Shown: piece after piece, positions 54,903 to 63,988 of the stretch
Numbering within the stretch: the first letter of the stretch is position 1
Layout of the letters: the number at the start of each line of letters is the position of its first letter
From: Paenibacillaceae bacterium ZCTH02-B3
Lineage (GTDB): Bacteria > Bacillota > Bacilli > Paenibacillales > Paenibacillaceae
NCBI GenBank assembly: GCA_002159065.1
Contig: LZRV01000052.1
Coordinates: 1-64,000 of the forward strand
Direction of reading: 5' to 3'
DNA: 64,000 bases
Position numbers and translations under genes: made by a program
Notes under the pieces: model-generated
Told to the model about the DNA's origin: nothing
Seen by the model: only the letters and a program-made list of their open reading frames with translations
The model's database searches: none

Positions 54903-56129
54903 ATGAAAATCACGGACATCATCGCGCACACCGTCACCGTGCCGCTGGAAGCGCCCCTTCGGCACAGCAACGGCGTGCACTGGGGACGCTTCGTGCGCAC
55001 GGTGGTGGAGGTGCACACCGACGAGGGGATCGTCGGCTGGGGCGAAATGGGCGGCGGCGGCGAAAGCGCCCGGCTCGCCTTCGAGGGCTTGAAATCGTAT
55101 CTGATCGGACACGATCCGTTTGAGCTCGAGCAGCTCCGGTTCAAGATCTGCAACCCCACCGCCAGCCTGTACAACAACCGCACGCAGCTCCTGGCGGCCA
55201 TCGAGTTCGCCTGCCTCGACATCATGGGCAAGAAGCTGGGCGTGCCGGTGCACCGGCTGCTTGGCGGCAAGCTGCGGGACCGGGTGCCTTTCGCGAGCTA
55301 CCTGTTTTTCCGCTATCCCAACGAGCGCACGGGAGAAGGGGAAGTGCGCACCGTCGAACAGCTGGTGGAGCATACCCGGCAGCTCAAGGAGCGGTACGGG
55401 TTCACGACCCACAAGCTGAAGGGCGGCGTGTTCGATCCCGCCTACGAACTGGAATGCTACCGGGCGCTGGCGGCGGCGTTCCCGGAAGACCGGCTGCGCT
55501 TCGACCCCAACGCCGCCTACAGCGTGGAGCAGAGCATCGCTTTCGCCAAGGCCATCGAGGACCTGAACAACGACTATCTGGAAGATCCGACGTGGGGCCT
55601 GAACGGCATGCGGCGGGTGCGCGAGAAGACGAGGCTGCCGCTGGCGACCAACACGGTGGTGGTGAACTTCGAGCAGCTGGCGCAGAACATCCTGCAGCCG
55701 GCGGTGGACGTCATCCTGCTGGACACCACCTTCTGGGGCGGCATCCGGCCGTGCCTCAAGGCGGCGGCGGTATGCGAGACGTTCCAGTACAGCGTCGCCG
55801 TGCACTCTTCGGGCGAGCTGGGCATCCAGCTGGCGACCATGCTGCACCTCGGGGCGGTGGTGCCGAACATGCCCTTCGCCATCGACGCGCACTATCATCA
55901 TCTGGCGGACGATATCCTGGCCGGCGGCAAGATGCCATACGAAAACGGCTCCATCGCCGTGCCGGACGGACCCGGGCTGGGCATCGAGGTGGACCGGGAC
56001 AAGCTGGCGTTCTACGAAGAGGAATTCGCGCGGCTGGGCGGCTATCCGTACGACCGGGACCCGCACCGGCCCGGCTGGTTCCCGCTCATCCCGAACGACC
56101 GGTGGGCGGACCCCCGGAAGGTGCGTTGA
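54903..56129 (+). CDS. Enolase-superfamily dehydratase, glucarate dehydratase-like
   Basis: The product is 408 aa. The capping domain (about residues 1-125) precedes the barrel. Active-site positions include the KxK pair in [11 protein letters not shown], a metal Asp in RFDPNAAY, a Glu in YLEDPTWG and a His in [11 protein letters not shown], all as in the glucarate dehydratase branch of the superfamily. It probably dehydrates a sugar diacid such as glucarate. A following SDR and two regulators suggest a sugar-acid catabolic cluster. GGAGGCGGAGG precedes the ATG. Confidence 0.87.
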   Translation: MKITDIIAHTVTVPLEAPLRHSNGVHWGRFVRTVVEVHTDEGIVGWGEMGGGGESARLAFEGLKSYLIGHDPFELEQLRFKICNPTASLYNNRTQLLAAIEFACLDIMGKKLGVPVHRLLGGKLRDRVPFASYLFFRYPNERTGEGEVRTVEQLVEHTRQLKERYGFTTHKLKGGVFDPAYELECYRALAAAFPEDRLRFDPNAAYSVEQSIAFAKAIEDLNNDYLEDPTWGLNGMRRVREKTRLPLATNTVVVNFEQLAQNILQPAVDVILLDTTFWGGIRPCLKAAAVCETFQYSVAVHSSGELGIQLATMLHLGAVVPNMPFAIDAHYHHLADDILAGGKMPYENGSIAVPDGPGLGIEVDRDKLAFYEEEFARLGGYPYDRDPHRPGWFPLIPNDRWADPRKVR

Positions 56130-56174
56130 AGGAGATCCGACCCGACAGATAAAAAGGGAAAGGACGACCGGAAC

Positions 56175-56942
56175 ATGCTGCTGCAAGGGAAAGTCGCCAT
56201 CGTGACCGGCGCCGGCCGGGGCATCGGCGCCGCCATCGCGCGGGGATTCGCGCGGGAAGGCGCCGCCGTGGTGCTGGCGAGCCGCACGGCGGAGCAAGTC
56301 GGGGAACAGGCGGCGCGCATCCGCGCCGAATACGGCGGGCGGGCCCTGCCCGTCGTCTGCGACGTCGCCGACGAAGCGCAGGTGGAGGCGCTGGTGGAAC
56401 GGACGGTGCGGGAATTCGGCGGCGTGGATATCCTGGCCAATTGCGCCGGCATCACCATGGTGGCGCCGTCGGAGGAGCTGACGCTCGAGAACTGGCACCG
56501 GTGCCTCAAGATCAACCTGGACGGCACTTTTCTGTGCTGCAAGCACGCGGGACGGCAGATGATCAGGCAGGGGCGCGGCGGCAAGATCATCAACATCACC
56601 TCGATCACGGCGCACGCGGCCATTCCGCAACGGGCCGCCTATGCGGCCAGCAAGGGCGGGGTGGCGCAGCTGACGCAAAACCTGGCGGTGGAATGGGCGC
56701 GGCACAACATCCAGGTCAACGCCATTTCCCCGGGTTTCATTCGCACGGAGATCGTGGAGGAGCTGATCCGGCGCGGCGTCCACAACCCGGCCAGGATGGA
56801 GGCCCGGATTCCCGCCGGGCGCATGGGCACGCCGGAAGACATGGTCGGCCCCGCGCTGTTCCTCGCTTCGTCCATGTCGGATTACGTCACCGGCATCATC
56901 CTGAAGGCGGACGGAGGCTGGCTGGCCAACGGATACGTCTGA
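56175..56942 (+). CDS. SDR family oxidoreductase
   Basis: The product is 255 aa, a classical SDR: TGAGRGIG cofactor loop, DILANCAG (Cys replacing the usual second Asn), catalytic YAASK and the SPGFIRTE loop. C-terminal GGWLANGYV is FabG-like. It follows the dehydratase at 45 bp and probably acts on a sugar-acid intermediate. The exact substrate is unknown. Confidence 0.9.
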   Translation: MLLQGKVAIVTGAGRGIGAAIARGFAREGAAVVLASRTAEQVGEQAARIRAEYGGRALPVVCDVADEAQVEALVERTVREFGGVDILANCAGITMVAPSEELTLENWHRCLKINLDGTFLCCKHAGRQMIRQGRGGKIINITSITAHAAIPQRAAYAASKGGVAQLTQNLAVEWARHNIQVNAISPGFIRTEIVEELIRRGVHNPARMEARIPAGRMGTPEDMVGPALFLASSMSDYVTGIILKADGGWLANGYV

Positions 56943-56952
56943 TCGTTCCGTA

Positions 56953-56981
56953 TTGACGGAAAAAGAAAGGAACGGTATGTT
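56953..56981 (+). promoter_or_regulatory. Candidate promoter of the AraC-family gene
   Basis: TTGACG, 17-bp spacer, TATGTT, starting 11 bp after the SDR stop. It suggests the regulator is transcribed separately as well. Confidence 0.55.
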
Positions 56982-57015
56982 GGAGGAAAGCGCGGGGAGG
57001 TGAACCGCGGAAACG

Positions 57016-58554
57016 ATGAGCCGTGCAAAGCGGAATGATCCGATGACGGAAACGGCGCCGGACCACGGTCGCCAGGCGCGGGAAGCGCCGCAGGGACGGG
57101 GCGCCGACGCGGCGGCGGGCGTCCCGGGAACCGTGTTCCGGATCCCGGCGATTTACCGGGCCTTGCTGGAGGAACATCTGGCCTATCGCCGCGCCGCGTT
57201 GTTCCGGGAGCTGTTGCAGGGAGACCGCGTCATGAGGCCTTCGGATTGGCGGGAGGAACGGGAACGGCTGCGCCTGCCTTCCCGCAGCGAGCCGTTCTGC
57301 GTGGCGCTGGCCGAAGTGGACGGATACGTTCGTCTGGCCGCCCGCTATTCGCCGCGCGACCGGCAGCTCCTGAAGTACGCGCTGACGAAGGCCGCTTCGG
57401 AACTGGCGGACGCTTCGGGTCTGAAGCTGTGGACGGAATGGCTGGAGAGCCGCCGGCTCGGCATGATGTTCCTGAGAAGCCGGTTCGGTCCCGGACGGCT
57501 GGAAGACGCCGCCGCGGTCTGCGAGCGGCTGCGCGCCTGGACGGCGCAACATCTGGGATTTACCGTCACGATCGGCGTCGGGGACCCCGTGCCGGGGCCA
57601 CAGCGCCTCGCGGCGTCCTTCAGTCAGGCGGAAGAGGCCCTGCAGGCGAAGATCGTCCGCGGCACGGACCGCGTCATCCTGTACCGGGACATCCGGCACG
57701 TCCGCGCGGGATCGCCGCTGGGCGAACGGTGGCCGGAGATCCGGGACATCGCCGTCCTGTTCCGCAAGGGCGAGCCGAAATGGCGCGACGCGTTCCGGCG
57801 GTTGTTCCAGGACGAAAGGCTGCGGGACTTGAGCCGCGACGACGCCGTCACGCTGGTCAACATGCTGGTGGTGTTCCTGGACCGCGAGATGACGGAATTC
57901 GTGCCGGCGGATACCGCCGGATGGTGGAAGACCCGGACGGAACCGGCCCTGCGCGGGATCGCCGCAGGCATGGAAAGCCTGGCGGAAGCGCGGGAAGCCT
58001 TTCTGGCGGCGCTGCGGGAATGCGAGGAACAGCTGAAACGGATGCGGAAAGCGCGGCCGTCCGCCGCCGTTTTTGAACAGATGCGGGAATACATCGACGC
58101 CAACTACGCCAATCCGGACCTGTCCCTTGCCCACCTCGGCGGATTGTTCGGGCTTTCGCCGAAATCCGTCAGCCACCTGTTCAAGGAACAGTCGGGCGTC
58201 AATTTCGTCGATTATCTGGCCAGGGTCCGGATGGAACAGGCCAAGCGCCTGCTGCTGACGTCCGACGAGCCGATTCCCGGCGTCGCCGCGCGGGTGGGGT
58301 ACGTTCACGCCGTCTCCTTCAACCGGATGTTCAAGAAAGTGGTCGGCATCACGCCCGGCGAATTCCGGAAACGGTATCGGATGAAAGGCCGGTTTTTTAA
58401 AGGCGGTACCTTGTATACAAGTATCCAAGAACAACCTGGTGTTCGGTGGGGGGTCCGGAGTGACCGAATTTTTGTCCCTGACGCCGTTCGATTCCCGGAA
58501 ACCGTTGAGCGATCAGGTGTACGGCCGGATCCGGGAGGCCATCGTGTCCCTTGA
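57016..58554 (+). CDS. AraC-family transcriptional regulator with long C-terminal overrun
   Basis: The reading frame is 512 aa. The C-terminal AraC domain (about residues 350-457) shows two helix-turn-helix motifs: LSLAHLGGLFGLSPKSVSHL and PIPGVAARVGYVHAVSFNRM, ending with TPGEFRKRYR. The central part (about 90-230) resembles the degenerate GGDEF-like region found in Paenibacillaceae AraC regulators, without a receiver domain. The last 50 residues go past the usual AraC end and overlap the operator and first codons of the next gene (95 bp). SD GGGGAGGTG is 13 nt from the ATG. It probably controls the sugar-acid genes. Confidence 0.85.
   Translation: MSRAKRNDPMTETAPDHGRQAREAPQGRGADAAAGVPGTVFRIPAIYRALLEEHLAYRRAALFRELLQGDRVMRPSDWREERERLRLPSRSEPFCVALAEVDGYVRLAARYSPRDRQLLKYALTKAASELADASGLKLWTEWLESRRLGMMFLRSRFGPGRLEDAAAVCERLRAWTAQHLGFTVTIGVGDPVPGPQRLAASFSQAEEALQAKIVRGTDRVILYRDIRHVRAGSPLGERWPEIRDIAVLFRKGEPKWRDAFRRLFQDERLRDLSRDDAVTLVNMLVVFLDREMTEFVPADTAGWWKTRTEPALRGIAAGMESLAEAREAFLAALRECEEQLKRMRKARPSAAVFEQMREYIDANYANPDLSLAHLGGLFGLSPKSVSHLFKEQSGVNFVDYLARVRMEQAKRLLLTSDEPIPGVAARVGYVHAVSFNRMFKKVVGITPGEFRKRYRMKGRFFKGGTLYTSIQEQPGVRWGVRSDRIFVPDAVRFPETVERSGVRPDPGGHRVP
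58410..58421. promoter_or_regulatory. FadR-type GntR operator
   Basis: CTTGTATACAAG is a perfect 12-bp palindrome matching the t-x-GTa-tAC-x-a consensus of FadR-subfamily GntR regulators. It lies 38 bp before the likely start of such a regulator and within the coding tail of the AraC gene, so autoregulation is inferred. Confidence 0.7.
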
Positions 58555-59164
58555 ACTGGAACCCGGACAGATGATCTATGAAAACGAACTGGCGGCGTCC
58601 CTCGGCGTCAGCCGCACGCCCGTGCGCGAGGCGATCCGCAGCCTGATGAACGAAGAGCTGCTGGAGGTGCTGCCGCAGCGCGGCACGCGTGTCGCCTATA
58701 TTTCGGAGCGGAAAGTGCTGGAGGCGCAGGCCGTCCGCCTCCTGCTCGAGCTGGGGGCCTTCCGGATCGCCGCGCGCAACTGGAACGCCGCGGACCGGGC
58801 CGTTACGCGGGCCATGCTGGACCGTCTCCTGCAGGATCAACGGAAGGCTGCCGACACGGGGGACATCAGCGGGTTCATGCGCCTGGACGAGGAATTCCAC
58901 CGCACCATTCTTGGCATTGCCGGCAACGCCACGCTGCTTGGCGTCGTATATTTCATGCGCGGCCATCTCAACCGGTTCCGCTATCTGGCGATCCGCGAGT
59001 ACCGGCACATGCACCGCGTCGTGGAGGAACACGAGCGCCTGTACGAAGCGATTCGGGAGGGCGACGAGGAGAACGCCGCAAGGCATCTGGAAGCGCATCT
59101 GGGGAGCATCAAGCGGGAAGTGCCCGAGCTTCGCCGGGCCTACCCCGATTACTTTATCGATTGA
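58460..59164 (+). CDS. GntR-family regulator, FadR subfamily (FCD domain)
   Basis: The product is 234 aa. The N-terminal winged helix reads LSDQVYGRIREAIVSLELEP and ELAASLGVSRTPVREAIRSL. The all-helical FCD ligand domain (about 85-220) includes FMRLDEEFHRTILGIAGN and a metal-binding His set (H near VVEEHERLYEAI and AARHLEAHLGSI). I chose the GTG at 58460, with GGTGGGGGG upstream; another GTG at 58439 is possible. Members commonly sense sugar acids, which fits the cluster. Confidence 0.9.
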   Translation: MTEFLSLTPFDSRKPLSDQVYGRIREAIVSLELEPGQMIYENELAASLGVSRTPVREAIRSLMNEELLEVLPQRGTRVAYISERKVLEAQAVRLLLELGAFRIAARNWNAADRAVTRAMLDRLLQDQRKAADTGDISGFMRLDEEFHRTILGIAGNATLLGVVYFMRGHLNRFRYLAIREYRHMHRVVEEHERLYEAIREGDEENAARHLEAHLGSIKREVPELRRAYPDYFID

Positions 59165-59225
59165 AGAAACGGCAACCTCCCGCCGCCGGCGCCGCGGCCG
59201 GGAGGTGGTTCGCCGCTGGCATCCG

Positions 59226-60719
59226 TCAAAAATCCCTTTCCAGCCGCCGCATGAGGGCGGCCATTTCCTCGTCCGTCGGTTCCGCTTCCGCGTAGCGCGC
59301 CCGATAGTAAAGCTCAACGAGGAGGGGAATATCCCCGACCGCGGCCGCCGCCGGAAAAGCCGCCGCTTTCTCCGCCGTTTCGCGGGGGGTGAGGTGCCGC
59401 GGCGGCCGGAAGCCTTCCCGTTCCAGACGGCGAAGCCAGCGCCGGTACAGAAACCGCACGCGGGCGCGGTTGTCGGGCATGTCTTCCCAGCGTTCCTCCC
59501 GGCGTCCCTTGAGCCGCCTGAACAGCCGGCTTTCCCGCAGCTTGCGCGCGGCTTCCTCCCAGGAAAAGAGGGAAGTTTCCTCATCGACGTACCCCGGGTC
59601 CGGCTCCGGACGGGGCGATTTGTTTTGAAGGAAGGATAGCAGAGCCCCGAACAGACGGCGCAGCCACCCGCCGGCGCGGCGCCGGACGTGGAGGGCCAGG
59701 GCGGCCAGCCCGGCAGCCGCCAAAGCGCCGCCGAGGGCCAGGAAAAGGTGGTCGAGGAACCGGCTCCAGGCGGGTTGTTCTTCCGGCGGGAAAAAAGCCT
59801 CCGGGCGATTCGGCGAGGCGGAAGGTTCGGCCACGGGCGAAGTGTCGAAAACTTCGGGTTTTTGGGGACGCGGAAAGGCCTCCGACACCTCCCGCAGCGC
59901 GTAAAGGGCCGCATCCCACAACAGGCTGCCGAGCCCGCCCGCCAGGGCGAGGACGACCGCGAACAGACCGGCGATGAAAAAACGGTTGTGCCTGCGAACG
60001 GCCCGGGGGACCAGGTCGGGCCGGTCTTCCGCGTGGGCGGCCCAGGCCAGATGGGCGCGGTTGAGGGCAAAAACGGCCACGGCCAGCACCGCCGCGCCGC
60101 AAACGGTCAGGACACCCTGCAACGGGCGCAGTTCCGGCGCGATCGCGGACGCGATGCTCGCGACGGCGTAAATGCCCACGCCCAGGAAATACCAGGCCTC
60201 ATATTGCGCGCGCGCGGCGACGGTGGCCCCTTGCAGGACGGCGCCCGCCGTCAGCGCAAAGACGGCGGCGTCTTCCGGCCACGGGCCGCCGGCGGCCCAG
60301 TGGCAGGCCCCTCCCGCCGCCAGCGCAAGGGCCAGGCGCTGCCACATCGGCCTCAGCCACAGACTGGCCGCCGCGCCCGCCGCGGACAACGGCGCCGCGA
60401 GAACAAGCCACACGCGTTCGAGACGATCCGGAACCAGATAGTGGTCGAAAAGCAAAAACACGGGAAGCAGCATGAACAGTTCGTACAAAGCCGCCGTGGC
60501 AAAACGGACCGCATGCCCCGCGCCGAGCGGCGCGCGGGACCGATCGCCGCCGCTTTCGGTCAAGCCGCCGTCCCCGCCGGGGCCGGGCGCCGTAGAGGGG
60601 CGCTCCGCTCCGGGCATGGCTCCATGCACGGATTCGCGGAGGGGGCCGTGCATGGAATCGCGCACGGGTCCGGGTCCGTGCACGGGTCCGTCCACGGGCC
60701 TACGCGTGAGCCGGCGCAT
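59226..60719 (-). CDS. DUF4129 membrane protein (TgpA-like, without transglutaminase core)
   Basis: The product is 497 aa. The first 65 residues are low complexity with repeated HGP/VHG units. About six membrane helices span 70-275, one more lies near 325-345, and the C-terminal DUF4129 segment (from about 400) has the pattern RARVRFLYRRWLRRLEREG, RHLTPRETAEKAAAF. In the usual MoxR-DUF58-TgpA operons a transglutaminase domain stands between helices and DUF4129; here I see no Cys-His-Asp triad. It overlaps the DUF58 gene's end by 20 bp. Confidence 0.82.
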   Translation of the reverse strand: MRRLTRRPVDGPVHGPGPVRDSMHGPLRESVHGAMPGAERPSTAPGPGGDGGLTESGGDRSRAPLGAGHAVRFATAALYELFMLLPVFLLFDHYLVPDRLERVWLVLAAPLSAAGAAASLWLRPMWQRLALALAAGGACHWAAGGPWPEDAAVFALTAGAVLQGATVAARAQYEAWYFLGVGIYAVASIASAIAPELRPLQGVLTVCGAAVLAVAVFALNRAHLAWAAHAEDRPDLVPRAVRRHNRFFIAGLFAVVLALAGGLGSLLWDAALYALREVSEAFPRPQKPEVFDTSPVAEPSASPNRPEAFFPPEEQPAWSRFLDHLFLALGGALAAAGLAALALHVRRRAGGWLRRLFGALLSFLQNKSPRPEPDPGYVDEETSLFSWEEAARKLRESRLFRRLKGRREERWEDMPDNRARVRFLYRRWLRRLEREGFRPPRHLTPRETAEKAAAFPAAAAVGDIPLLVELYYRARYAEAEPTDEEMAALMRRLERDF

Positions 60720-61812
60720 GGACCGCTTCCCCTTTCGGTTCCGGGATGAACATCCATTCGACGCCGTGACCGAGGGATTCCGCCCGCGCGGCGGCCTGCC
60801 GCAACGCTTCCCCCCGGTGGCAGGTGATGAGCAGAAAATCGAGGGAGGCGCCGTTCCGTTCCGCTTCCCGTTCCAGCAGCCAGGCCATGCGGCCCGTCGT
60901 TTCCAGTTCCAGTTTAGCCATCGCTTCCAGAAGGTCGGTCAGGTGCGCGGCGCCGCCTGCCGGCGGAATATGGACCGGCTCCCGGGGGCCTCCGGCCAGC
61001 CATCCGTTGCACAGAAAACCGGTTTCGATGCCGTGGCGCAGCGCGTAATCCGCGACGGACGCGGCGTAGCGGATGCCTTCTTCGATGCGTTCCGGATCGG
61101 TCACCGTTTTCCACATCGTCTCCGTCACTTCCAGGTTGAGGCAGATCACCAGCCGGTGATCCGCCGTGGGTTCCCGCCGGTGCACCTGCAGCCGGCCCGT
61201 GCGGGCGGTCGCTTTCCAATGCACGGCGTTCGGCGGATCGCCGGCCTGGTATTCGCGCACGCCGGACGCCAGAAACGGGTCTTCCACGATCCAGCGGCGG
61301 ACCGGCAGTTCCCCGAGCCAGCCGTGGTTGGGCAACGGAAGTTCGTGCAGCGGGACGGCGCGCGGGTAGACAAGCAGCGTAAGTGAAACCGGGAATTTCC
61401 GCGCGGCGCGCACAAGGCCGAAGGGGTCGCCTGCCGTCATCGTGACGGATTCGAGACGGTACCAGCCGCGTTTCGCCAGACGGACCCGGTGGCGGCGAAC
61501 GATCCGGCGATAGGGGCGCAGGCTGAACAGGCTGATGTGATGCTGAAAAAGCTCGCCGCGGGAAACACCGAAGTTTTCCTGCCGGCCGAAAACCAGGTGG
61601 CGGGACATCACCGACTCCAATTTGAGCCACGGCACGGGCAAAAGCTTGCGGTTGGCGATCCGCTCCACCATTTCGATCGTCTCCCCTTCAAACGCCGCCT
61701 CCCGCGAAAAATGCCGCTCATAGGTGACGTGACGCAGCGCCCGTTTCTCATACACCCTGGCGAGGACGAACAGAACGATCAGGCCGTACAGCACCATCCA
61801 ATGGAAGGCCAT
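60700..61812 (-). CDS. DUF58 domain protein
   Basis: The product is 370 aa. An N-terminal membrane helix precedes a beta-rich region and a DUF58/vWA-like core. The DUF58 signature is visible as GVREYQAGDPPNAVHWKATA. Such proteins are co-encoded with MoxR ATPases and are thought to work with them as metal-dependent adhesion or assembly factors at the membrane. It lies 16 bp after the MoxR gene. Confidence 0.9.
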   Translation of the reverse strand: MAFHWMVLYGLIVLFVLARVYEKRALRHVTYERHFSREAAFEGETIEMVERIANRKLLPVPWLKLESVMSRHLVFGRQENFGVSRGELFQHHISLFSLRPYRRIVRRHRVRLAKRGWYRLESVTMTAGDPFGLVRAARKFPVSLTLLVYPRAVPLHELPLPNHGWLGELPVRRWIVEDPFLASGVREYQAGDPPNAVHWKATARTGRLQVHRREPTADHRLVICLNLEVTETMWKTVTDPERIEEGIRYAASVADYALRHGIETGFLCNGWLAGGPREPVHIPPAGGAAHLTDLLEAMAKLELETTGRMAWLLEREAERNGASLDFLLITCHRGEALRQAAARAESLGHGVEWMFIPEPKGEAVHAPAHA

Positions 61813-61828
61813 GGATCCATCCCCCGCT

Positions 61829-62794
61829 TCAAGGCGAAAGGGATTCCGCCGGCACTTCGATTTCGGCCAGCAGGCCGCGCACGACCTCTTCCGGCCGGGA
61901 AGCCCGGCCCGGGGCGGCGTAATGCAGAAGCAGGCGGTGCGCCAGCACCGGCACGGCCAGCCGCTTGACGTCGTCCGGCACGACGTGGTCGCGGCCTTGC
62001 ACGAGGGCGTACGCCTGGGCGGCGCGCAAGAGCGCCTGGCTGCCGCGCGGACTTATGCCAAGCGCCACGTCGGGATGCCGTCGCGACGCTTCCGCGATGC
62101 GCACGATGTAGCGAACGAGGTCGGGATGCACCCGGACCGAAGCCGACAGGCGCTGCAGGTTGACCGCTTCTTCGGCGGAAAGCACCGGGGCGAGGTCGTC
62201 CAGCGGGTTGCGCTCCCGGAACCGCTCCAGAATGGCGACTTCGTCCTCAAAAGACGGGTAGCCGAACGAAATGCGCATGAGGAAGCGATCCAGCTGCGCT
62301 TCCGGCAAGGGAAACGTTCCCCGGTGCTCGACGGGATTCTGGGTGGCGATGACCATGAACGGTTGCCGCAGGACGTGCGTTTTGCCCTCGATGGTGATTT
62401 GCCGCTCCTCCATGCTTTCCAGCAGGCTCGCCTGGGTGCGGGGCGTGGCCCGGTTGATCTCGTCGGCCAGCAAAATGTGGGTGAACAGGGGTCCGGGACG
62501 AAATTCGAACGCGCCCGTCTGCTGATTGAAAAAATAAATGCCGCTTAAATCCGAGGGCAGCAAATCCGGGGTAAATTGCACGCGTTTGAAATCGCATCCC
62601 AGGGAGCGGGCCAGCGCTTTCGCCAGCAGCGTCTTGCCCATGCCGGGCACATCCTCGAGCAGGGCGTGCCCGCCCGCCGCCAGGGTGGCCAGCAGCAGGT
62701 CGACCGCTTCTTCCCTGCCGACGATCACCCTTCCAATGTTGGCGCGAATCCGGTTGATCCGTTCCGATATTTCCGAGATTTCGGCCGGCCGCAA
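61829..62794 (-). CDS. MoxR-family AAA ATPase
   Basis: The product is 321 aa. Walker A (DVPGMGKT, about residue 48), Walker B (ILLADEINRA), sensor 1 (VIATQNPVEHRGTFPLPEAQ) and the lid domain are all canonical. MoxR ATPases act as chaperones in assembly of membrane or extracellular complexes. The start appears to be TTG: GGGGGAT lies 6 nt upstream and no ATG or GTG is available in frame. First gene of the MoxR-DUF58-DUF4129 operon. Confidence 0.93.
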   Translation of the reverse strand: MRPAEISEISERINRIRANIGRVIVGREEAVDLLLATLAAGGHALLEDVPGMGKTLLAKALARSLGCDFKRVQFTPDLLPSDLSGIYFFNQQTGAFEFRPGPLFTHILLADEINRATPRTQASLLESMEERQITIEGKTHVLRQPFMVIATQNPVEHRGTFPLPEAQLDRFLMRISFGYPSFEDEVAILERFRERNPLDDLAPVLSAEEAVNLQRLSASVRVHPDLVRYIVRIAEASRRHPDVALGISPRGSQALLRAAQAYALVQGRDHVVPDDVKRLAVPVLAHRLLLHYAAPGRASRPEEVVRGLLAEIEVPAESLSP

Positions 62795-62904
62795 TGCGCC
62801 ATCCCCCTTCGCGGAACCTCACTTTTTTCAGTATATCACAACCTTGTCTGGGGCGCTTTGTGTGGTATGGTAACGATTGAAAGAGCCTCATCGGAGAGAA
62901 GATC

Positions 62905-63249
62905 ATGCCGAAAAGGACGCTTGCCGCGTTGCGAGCCCTGTTCATGCTTGCGGTTTCCCTCGGATCCGTCGTAAGTTCGGCCAACCTTGCGCCTGTAGCA
63001 TCGCCCGGCCTTTCCCCCGACGGTTCGGCCGGCCCGTCCGGGGGTCGTGTCGGACATCGGCCCGGGCCATCCGCCCGGCATCCCGCGCCCGGGACCATCC
63101 TTTTCAATCACAACGGGAAAATCATCCTGTGGAGCCACGAAAAAGGAAAAAACCTGGGTGGAAGAGTAGCGGGAATCGGGCGGAAATCAGGCGGAATCGC
63201 GCCGGCATGCTGTTGTTCGACGCCGATCATTTGTGTTATAGTACGATAG
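62905..63249 (+). CDS. Small possible secreted protein (uncertain)
   Basis: The frame is 114 aa with GGAGAG before the ATG. The first 27 residues look like a signal peptide ([20 protein letters not shown]) ending near SSANLA. The middle is Gly/Pro/Ser-rich and the end has three consecutive cysteines. The last 30 bp cover what looks like the queF promoter (TTGTTC, then TATAGT at 18 bp), so the C-terminus may be incidental. No family recognised. It may be a decayed gene. Confidence 0.35.
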   Translation: MPKRTLAALRALFMLAVSLGSVVSSANLAPVASPGLSPDGSAGPSGGRVGHRPGPSARHPAPGTILFNHNGKIILWSHEKGKNLGGRVAGIGRKSGGIAPACCCSTPIICVIVR

Positions 63250-63310
63250 AAAACGGGGCGGGAGCGTATCCCGCCTTCCGCGATTCCGGACGAAAAGGAG
63301 GGCGAACGCC

Positions 63311-63931
63311 ATGCCTGGCGACAAGGCGGAAGAACGTCCGTCCGGCGCCTGCGCCAGTTCCGCCGTGACCGGTCCGCCCGGGCCGTCCGCTCCTTCCGGC
63401 GTCCCCGGAGAAGCCGGCGAATCCGCGTCCTCCGGCTTGCCGGAGAAGTCCGGCAGGGCGCCCGGCTTGACGCATCTGGGCTCCGGAGAGACCCGGTACG
63501 CATTTTCCTACGATCCCGATTTGCTCGAGACGTTCGAGAACCGGCATCCGGACCGGGATTATTTCGTGAAATTCAATTGTCCCGAATTCACCACCCTGTG
63601 CCCGATCACCGGGCAGCCCGATTTCGGGGCGATCTACATTTCCTACATTCCGGACCGCAAGATGGTGGAGAGCAAGTCGCTCAAGCTGTACCTGTTCAGC
63701 TTCCGCAACCACGGGGGATTCCACGAGGACTGCGTGAACACCATCATGAACGACCTGATCCGCGTGATGGAGCCGCGCTACATCGAAGTGTGGGGGAAAT
63801 TCATGCCCCGCGGCGGCATTTCCATCGATCCGTTCTGCAACTGGGGCCGGCCCGGGACGAAGTACGAGCGGATGGCCGAGTACCGGCTGCTGAACCACGA
63901 CATGTACCCGGAAAAGGTGGACAACCGGTAG
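63311..63931 (+). CDS. queF: preQ0 reductase (NADPH-dependent 7-cyano-7-deazaguanine reductase) with N-terminal extension
   Basis: The product is 206 aa. The unimodular QueF core begins near residue 55 and includes the nucleophilic Cys in [19 protein letters not shown], the QueF motif [20 protein letters not shown], and [15 protein letters not shown]. It reduces preQ0 to preQ1 in queuosine synthesis. The N-terminal 50 residues are Gly/Ala/Ser/Pro-rich and absent from Bacillus QueF (about 165 aa). SD AAGGAGG precedes the first ATG; a start nearer the core would need GTG or TTG without a ribosome site. queC, queD and queE are not adjacent here. Confidence 0.95.
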   Translation: MPGDKAEERPSGACASSAVTGPPGPSAPSGVPGEAGESASSGLPEKSGRAPGLTHLGSGETRYAFSYDPDLLETFENRHPDRDYFVKFNCPEFTTLCPITGQPDFGAIYISYIPDRKMVESKSLKLYLFSFRNHGGFHEDCVNTIMNDLIRVMEPRYIEVWGKFMPRGGISIDPFCNWGRPGTKYERMAEYRLLNHDMYPEKVDNR

Positions 63932-63988
63932 CGCGGGAAGCGGTTTTCGCCGCCGGAAAGCGCTTGGAGGAGAGCGGGAGGCGGACGC

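Noticed and set aside
59175-59206. Inverted repeat ACCTCCCG / CGGGAGGT as a terminator
   Set aside because: It is well placed between convergent genes, but the loop is long and there is no U-tract on either strand, so not listed as a terminator.
63250-63310. preQ1 riboswitch before queF
   Set aside because: A GGCGGGA/TCCCGCC hairpin is present, but the preQ1 aptamer sequence and its A-rich tail are not.
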